The position numbers and the translations under genes were made by a program. The notes under the pieces are model-generated. The model saw only the letters and a program-made list of their open reading frames with translations, was not told where the DNA came from and ran no database searches. A stretch of 9,124 nt of DNA from contig JACPGN010000118.1 of the NCBI GenBank assembly GCA_016182435.1, forward strand, positions 1 through 9,124, in the 5' to 3' direction. The stretch is from Lentisphaerota bacterium. Lineage in GTDB: Bacteria > Verrucomicrobiota > Kiritimatiellia > JAAZAB01. Below, piece after piece: positions 6,632 to 9,124 of the stretch. The first letter of the stretch is position 1. Each line of letters begins with the position of its first letter.

Positions 6632-7030
6632 ATGAAAAAAGGTTTTACATTGGTCGAGATTATGATCGTGGTGGCAATCATCGGGTTGCTGGCTGCGATC
6701 GCGATCCCGTCGTTCTTGCGGGCACGCCTGACATCTCAGCAGAATGCCTGCATTAATAACATTCGTCAGATCGAGGCGGGTAAGGACCAGTATGCTCTGG
6801 AAAATGGTCTTACGAATGAACAGGCAATCGGCGCCAGCGATACGGCGGCATTCGGGTTACTTGTTGGCGGTGCAGCGGGCTACATCAAAGGCTTTCCGCT
6901 GTGTCCGGCTTCGACAAATATCGCCACCCAGCCGCGGACGGCGGCTCTGTCGGCAGCCGACTATGATGTTAACCCGGTTGGCAGCAACACTGCCTGCCTT
7001 AGAGTGCCGGCGACGCACGTGTTGCCTTAA
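6632..7030 (+). CDS. Type IV pilin / type II secretion pseudopilin-like protein
   Basis: 132 residues. The start is typical of class III signal peptides: MKKG cleaved before Phe5, Glu9 at position +5 of the mature protein, then a hydrophobic helix to about residue 28. The prepilin peptidase would cleave and N-methylate it at the inner membrane, and the helix packs in the pilus or pseudopilus core. The following ARLTSQQNACINN block and KDQYALENG are typical of short PVC/Omnitrophota pilin-like proteins. Cys91 and Cys122 could form a C-terminal disulfide loop; Cys40 lies near the helix. GAGGGAGA at 6615-6622 gives a good ribosome binding site. The gene is monocistronic: a sigma-54 promoter lies upstream and an intrinsic terminator follows closely. 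Sequence alone does not separate pilus subunit from secretion pseudopilin. Confidence 0.9.
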   Translation: MKKGFTLVEIMIVVAIIGLLAAIAIPSFLRARLTSQQNACINNIRQIEAGKDQYALENGLTNEQAIGASDTAAFGLLVGGAAGYIKGFPLCPASTNIATQPRTAALSAADYDVNPVGSNTACLRVPATHVLP

Positions 7031-7052
7031 TACGACGGAATTGTTCGATAAG

Positions 7053-7088
7053 GAGCTCCACCCCGCGCGGGGGTGGAGCTCTTTTTTT
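7053..7088 (+). terminator. Strong intrinsic terminator of the pilin gene
   Basis: A perfect 12-bp stem, gagctccacccc (7053-7064) and ggggtggagctc (7070-7081), with loop gcgcg is followed by seven T residues (7082-7088). It begins 22 bases after the pilin stop codon. Confidence 0.95.
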
Positions 7089-7111
7089 GGGTGTAGGAAT
7101 TTTCCGAGTTG

Positions 7112-7173
7112 GTAGGAGGGGCACTACATGCCGCGATTTCGGCGACCGTCGCCGCGCATAGCGCGCCTCCCAC
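7112..7173. repeat. Imperfect palindromic element
   Basis: Ends gtaggaggggc (7112-7122) and gcgcctcccac (7163-7173) are inverted copies with two mismatches. The centre holds the hairpin cggcga-ccg-tcgccg (7140-7154). It is non-coding and looks like an intergenic repeat unit; other copies are not present in this window. Confidence 0.5.
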
Positions 7174-7203
7174 ATAGAAAGCGTGAAACAATTGCGTTTA
7201 TTT

Positions 7204-7230
7204 CCTCTCCCTTGGGAGAGGGCCTTTTTT
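7204..7230 (+). repeat. Solo hairpin with T run, partial copy of the neighbouring cruciform
   Basis: cctctccc (7204-7211) and gggagagg (7214-7221) form an 8-bp stem, followed after GCC by six T residues. It repeats the first arm of the element starting at 7234 and could act as a weak terminator. Confidence 0.45.
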
Positions 7231-7233
7231 ATT

Positions 7234-7328
7234 CCCTCTCCCTTGGGAGAGGGCAGGGTGAGGGGAGTCTGAGCGGTTGCCCCTCACCCGATCCCGCAAC
7301 GCGGGATCGACCTCTCCCGAGGGAGAGG
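7234..7328. repeat. Large cruciform-type palindromic element abutting the nitroreductase start
   Basis: In order: hairpin ccctctccc-tt-gggagaggg (7234-7253), arm gggtgagggg (7256-7265), its complement cccctcaccc (7280-7289), hairpin gatcccgc-aac-gcgggatc (7290-7308), and hairpin cctctccc-ga-gggagagg (7311-7328). Related CCTCTCCC/GGGTGAGG repeats are common intergenic elements in many bacteria. Confidence 0.7.
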
Positions 7329-7330
7329 TG
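7322..7330 (+). promoter_or_regulatory. Ribosome binding site formed by the right arm of the palindromic element
   Basis: GGAGAGGTG is the only purine-rich Shine-Dalgarno candidate before the ATG at 7342, with 11 bases between. Seven of its nine bases belong to the stem gggagagg that pairs with cctctccc (7311-7318), so folding of the repeat RNA would hide it. Confidence 0.55.
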
Positions 7331-7341
7331 AACTAAAAAAC

Positions 7342-7950
7342 ATGCATCCCAAGACATTCAAAACATTGGTGGTTAAGACCCGGACAGTTCGGCGGTTCCA
7401 TCAGGAGTTTCGGGTTAAACGGTCTGAGCTGTTGGAGCTGGTAGACCTGGCCCGGCTTTCGGCTTCCGGGGGCAATTTGCAATCGCTTAAATTTATCCTA
7501 TCCTGCGAGTCAAAGCGCAATGAGCGGATCTTTCCCTGCCTGGCGTGGGCCGGTTATCTCAAGGGGTGGGGTGGTCCGGCGGAAGGCGAGCGTCCGGCGG
7601 CCTATATTATCATCCTGGGCGATACCACGATTCGCCGGGATTTCGGCTGTGACCACGGTATTGCCGCCCAGAGCATGATGCTGGGCGCCACGGCCAGGGG
7701 GTTGGGCGGCTGTATTATCGGCTCCATCCAGCGGGAGCGCCTGCGTTCTGCGCTGGCCATTCCGGGCGAATATGAAATTCTCCTGGCACTGGCCCTGGGC
7801 CGGCCGAAGGAAAAAGTCATCCTGGAAACCGTGAAAGATGGCGATATTAAATACTGGCGGGATAACAAAAGCGATATTAAATACTGGCGGGATAACAAAA
7901 GTCGGCATCACGTGCCCAAACGCTCCCTGCGCGAGATTGTGCTGGAATAG
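7342..7950 (+). CDS. Nitroreductase-family flavoprotein with internal tandem duplication
   Basis: 202 residues. The N-terminal KTRTVRRF (12-19) is the family's FMN-phosphate-binding arginine motif. SASGGNLQSLKF follows where the family has its ligand-binding S-x-x-N-x-Q block, then a mid-protein AAYIIILGD strand and a C-terminal CDHGIAAQSMMLGATARGLG helix, which in the family packs at the dimer and flavin interface. The length suits the small single-domain nitroreductases, NAD(P)H-dependent oxidoreductases acting as dimers in the cytoplasm; the substrate cannot be told. DIKYWRDNKS occurs twice in a row (168-177 and 178-187) just before the conserved-looking HHVPKR (189-194). One copy is expected, so the protein carries a ten-residue insertion near its C-terminus. 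It stands alone, between palindromic elements. Confidence 0.9.
   Translation: MHPKTFKTLVVKTRTVRRFHQEFRVKRSELLELVDLARLSASGGNLQSLKFILSCESKRNERIFPCLAWAGYLKGWGGPAEGERPAAYIIILGDTTIRRDFGCDHGIAAQSMMLGATARGLGGCIIGSIQRERLRSALAIPGEYEILLALALGRPKEKVILETVKDGDIKYWRDNKSDIKYWRDNKSRHHVPKRSLREIVLE
7841..7900 (+). repeat. Perfect 30-bp tandem duplication within the nitroreductase gene
   Basis: Bases 7841-7870 and 7871-7900 are identical over all 30 positions. The length is a multiple of three, so the frame is kept and ten residues are repeated. Absence of any mismatch points to a recent event, or to an assembly or library artefact. Confidence 0.97.
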
Positions 7951-8008
7951 ATTGCGCTGAAAAACCCGGCGGACGACACGGAGGTCGTTAATGACCGTGC
8001 GAGTGCTT

Positions 8009-8045
8009 GCCCGCCTGCAACGCTATGCGTAGCATTGCGGGCAGG
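8009..8045 (-). repeat. Dispersed palindromic repeat, copy D
   Basis: On the minus strand it reads cctgcccgcaatgctacg at its start and ends in gcgttgcaggcgggc, matching copy C (6425-6457) on the plus strand at both ends. The centre holds the small palindrome gcta-tgcg-tagc. It directly abuts the inverted repeat at 8045-8109. Confidence 0.75.
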
Positions 8046-8109
8046 TCATTCCCATGAAAATGGGAATCCAGAAAAAGTCAGACTGGATTCCCGCCTACGC
8101 GGGAATGAC
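8045..8109. mobile_element. Short MITE-like palindrome with 27-base arms
   Basis: The left arm (8045-8071) and right arm (8083-8109) are inverted copies apart from their central loops, separated by 11 bases. Each arm contains its own hairpin: attccca/tgggaat on the left and attcccgc-ctac-gcgggaat on the right. The attcccg...cgggaat and ctggattccc motifs resemble widespread short palindromic repeats in bacterial genomes. It has no coding capacity. Confidence 0.65.
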
Positions 8110-8174
8110 AGATGCATAAATTAGCCTTTATTAGAATGACTACAATTTCAAATATGTTTGGCTAGATCTCTGCC

Positions 8175-8939
8175 ATGAAAATCCTGGCTTTGGCGGCGCA
8201 TCCGGATGATATCGAGTTCTTGTGCGCCGGCACGCTGATTCTGCTTAAAGAGCGCGGCCATGCGATTGCCCTGGCCACGATCAACAACGGCTCCTGCGGT
8301 TCGGCCACGCTGCCGCCGGATGAGATTGTCCGGATTCGCGCTGGCGAGGCGCGCGCCGCCGCTGCGCTGATCGGCGCAACGTATGAGTGCCTCGGAATCC
8401 CCGACCTGGAATCCGTGTTTGACAATCCCACCCGGCGCAAAGTCGCGGAACTGTTGCGGCGTGCGCAACCTGATATCGTCTTTACCCATTACCCGGGCGA
8501 CTATATGGCTGACCATGAGATTGCCGGCCAGTTGGCCCGCGACGCGACCTTTACGGCGACCCTGGGCAATTATTCCACGGGTGCGCAGCCCGCGGCGCCG
8601 ATCCTTAAACGTTTGCCGTATCTTTACTATTTTGCGACCGTGGAGAGCCGGGACCATTTCGGCCAGGATGTGCCTTTAGACCTGATTGTGGATATTGGCG
8701 CGGCGCTGGACAAAAAAGTGGCCATGCTGTGCTGCCACGCCTCCCAGCGCGAATGGCTGCGGCATGAGCACGGCATTGATGAATACGTTGATTTCCTGAA
8801 GCGGGAAGCGGCTCGGCTCGGGAAGCGCCGTGGTTGTGCCTTTGGCGAGGGATTCCGCCAGCACCGCGGCCACGCCTATCCGCATGATGATATTCTGAAA
8901 ACACTGTTGACCCAGGAACCGAAAAAGAAAGGAGCATAA
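8175..8939 (+). CDS. PIG-L family (LmbE-like) zinc-dependent deacetylase
   Basis: 254 residues. The zinc-binding AHPDD motif is at 8-12 (ligands His9 and Asp12, with Asp11 the expected catalytic base) and ADHE follows with His114 as third ligand. A Rossmann-like start (MKILALAAHPDD) and the R-x-x-E-A-x-x-A-A-x-x-I-G-A helix after it are typical. Family members remove N-acetyl groups from GlcNAc-type sugars or sugar conjugates such as mycothiol or bacillithiol precursors and GlcNAc-PI; the substrate here is unknown. The length is usual for the family. No strong ribosome binding site precedes ATG 8175, but MKIL is the natural start. The stop overlaps the next gene's start (TAATG), so the two are probably translated together, pointing to a role in sugar metabolism. 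Confidence 0.93.
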   Translation: MKILALAAHPDDIEFLCAGTLILLKERGHAIALATINNGSCGSATLPPDEIVRIRAGEARAAAALIGATYECLGIPDLESVFDNPTRRKVAELLRRAQPDIVFTHYPGDYMADHEIAGQLARDATFTATLGNYSTGAQPAAPILKRLPYLYYFATVESRDHFGQDVPLDLIVDIGAALDKKVAMLCCHASQREWLRHEHGIDEYVDFLKREAARLGKRRGCAFGEGFRQHRGHAYPHDDILKTLLTQEPKKKGA

Positions 8940-9124
8940 TGAAGTATTCGTTCATGAGTTTTTCATGTCCGCAGTTGACTTTTGTTCAACTGCTGGCTAC
9001 GGCCAAACGTTTTGGTTATGACGGCGTTGAGCCGCGCATTGACGCCGAGCACCGGCACGGCGTGGAAACGGCGGCTTCAGCCGCACAGCGCCAGGAAATT
9101 AAAAAACTGGCCCGCGCTCATGGG
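8939..9124 (+). CDS. Sugar-phosphate isomerase/epimerase (xylose-isomerase-like TIM barrel), 3'-truncated
   Basis: 62 codons are visible from ATG 8939 to the window end. The start shares the A of the upstream TAA stop, and AAAGGAG (8928-8934) gives a ribosome binding site within the upstream gene. The sequence MKYSFMSFSCPQLTF, then LLATAKRFGYDGVEPRID, matches the first beta strand and first helix-strand unit (G-[YF]-D-G-[VI]-E) of the AP-endonuclease-2/IolE-like fold. Members isomerise or epimerise sugars using a divalent metal whose ligands would lie beyond the window. Pairing with the PIG-L deacetylase suggests a short operon on an amino-sugar or related compound; the exact substrate is not inferable. 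Confidence 0.85.
   Translation, partial: MKYSFMSFSCPQLTFVQLLATAKRFGYDGVEPRIDAEHRHGVETAASAAQRQEIKKLARAHG

Noticed and set aside
7128..7331. 67-codon ORF between the pilin and the nitroreductase
   Set aside because: It runs through three palindromic repeats and encodes low-complexity residues; there is no family resemblance.
8009..8109. Possible CRISPR array from repeated palindromic units
   Set aside because: The units are of different families with no regular spacers; no cas genes are seen.

Overview
The window reads as a chromosomal segment of a Gram-negative bacterium, most likely from the PVC group (Verrucomicrobiota, Kiritimatiellota, Lentisphaerota) or Omnitrophota. This is inferred from three things: a large eukaryote-like two-domain glycogen debranching enzyme, a short type IV pilin-like protein of the kind common in those phyla, and a PIG-L deacetylase followed directly by a sugar-phosphate isomerase/epimerase. 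No single marker settles the phylum.

Layout: all genes lie on the + strand. 1-4233 is a 5'-truncated debranching enzyme (GH13 glucanotransferase plus GDE_C glucosidase). 4482-4554 is tRNA-Lys(CTT). 4659-5951 is an NtrC-type response regulator whose AAA+ domain appears to have lost about 24 residues. A 680-base gap holds palindromic repeats, an AT-rich stretch and a near-perfect sigma-54 (-24/-12) promoter at 6475-6490. The promoter precedes a pilin/pseudopilin gene (6632-7030) that ends in a strong intrinsic terminator. 7342-7950 is a nitroreductase-family protein with a perfect 30-base tandem duplication. 8175-8939 is a PIG-L deacetylase that overlaps, by one base, the start of a TIM-barrel sugar-phosphate isomerase/epimerase cut off by the window end.

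The most striking property is the density of palindromic repeats. Every intergenic gap over 200 bases carries at least one, of several families. One family recurs at four places (3281, 4301, 6425, 8009), and one of those copies lies in frame inside the debranching enzyme. Two other palindromic segments inside the same gene coincide with apparent extra linkers in the protein. This resembles, but is not shown to be, the behaviour of protein-coding palindromic elements such as the Rickettsia palindromic elements.

Functional links: the regulator and the pilin can be read as one module (NtrC/PilR-like activator, sigma-54 promoter, pilin), with the caveat that the activator looks damaged. The debranching enzyme implies glycogen use. 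The last two genes look like a small translationally coupled sugar-derivative operon.
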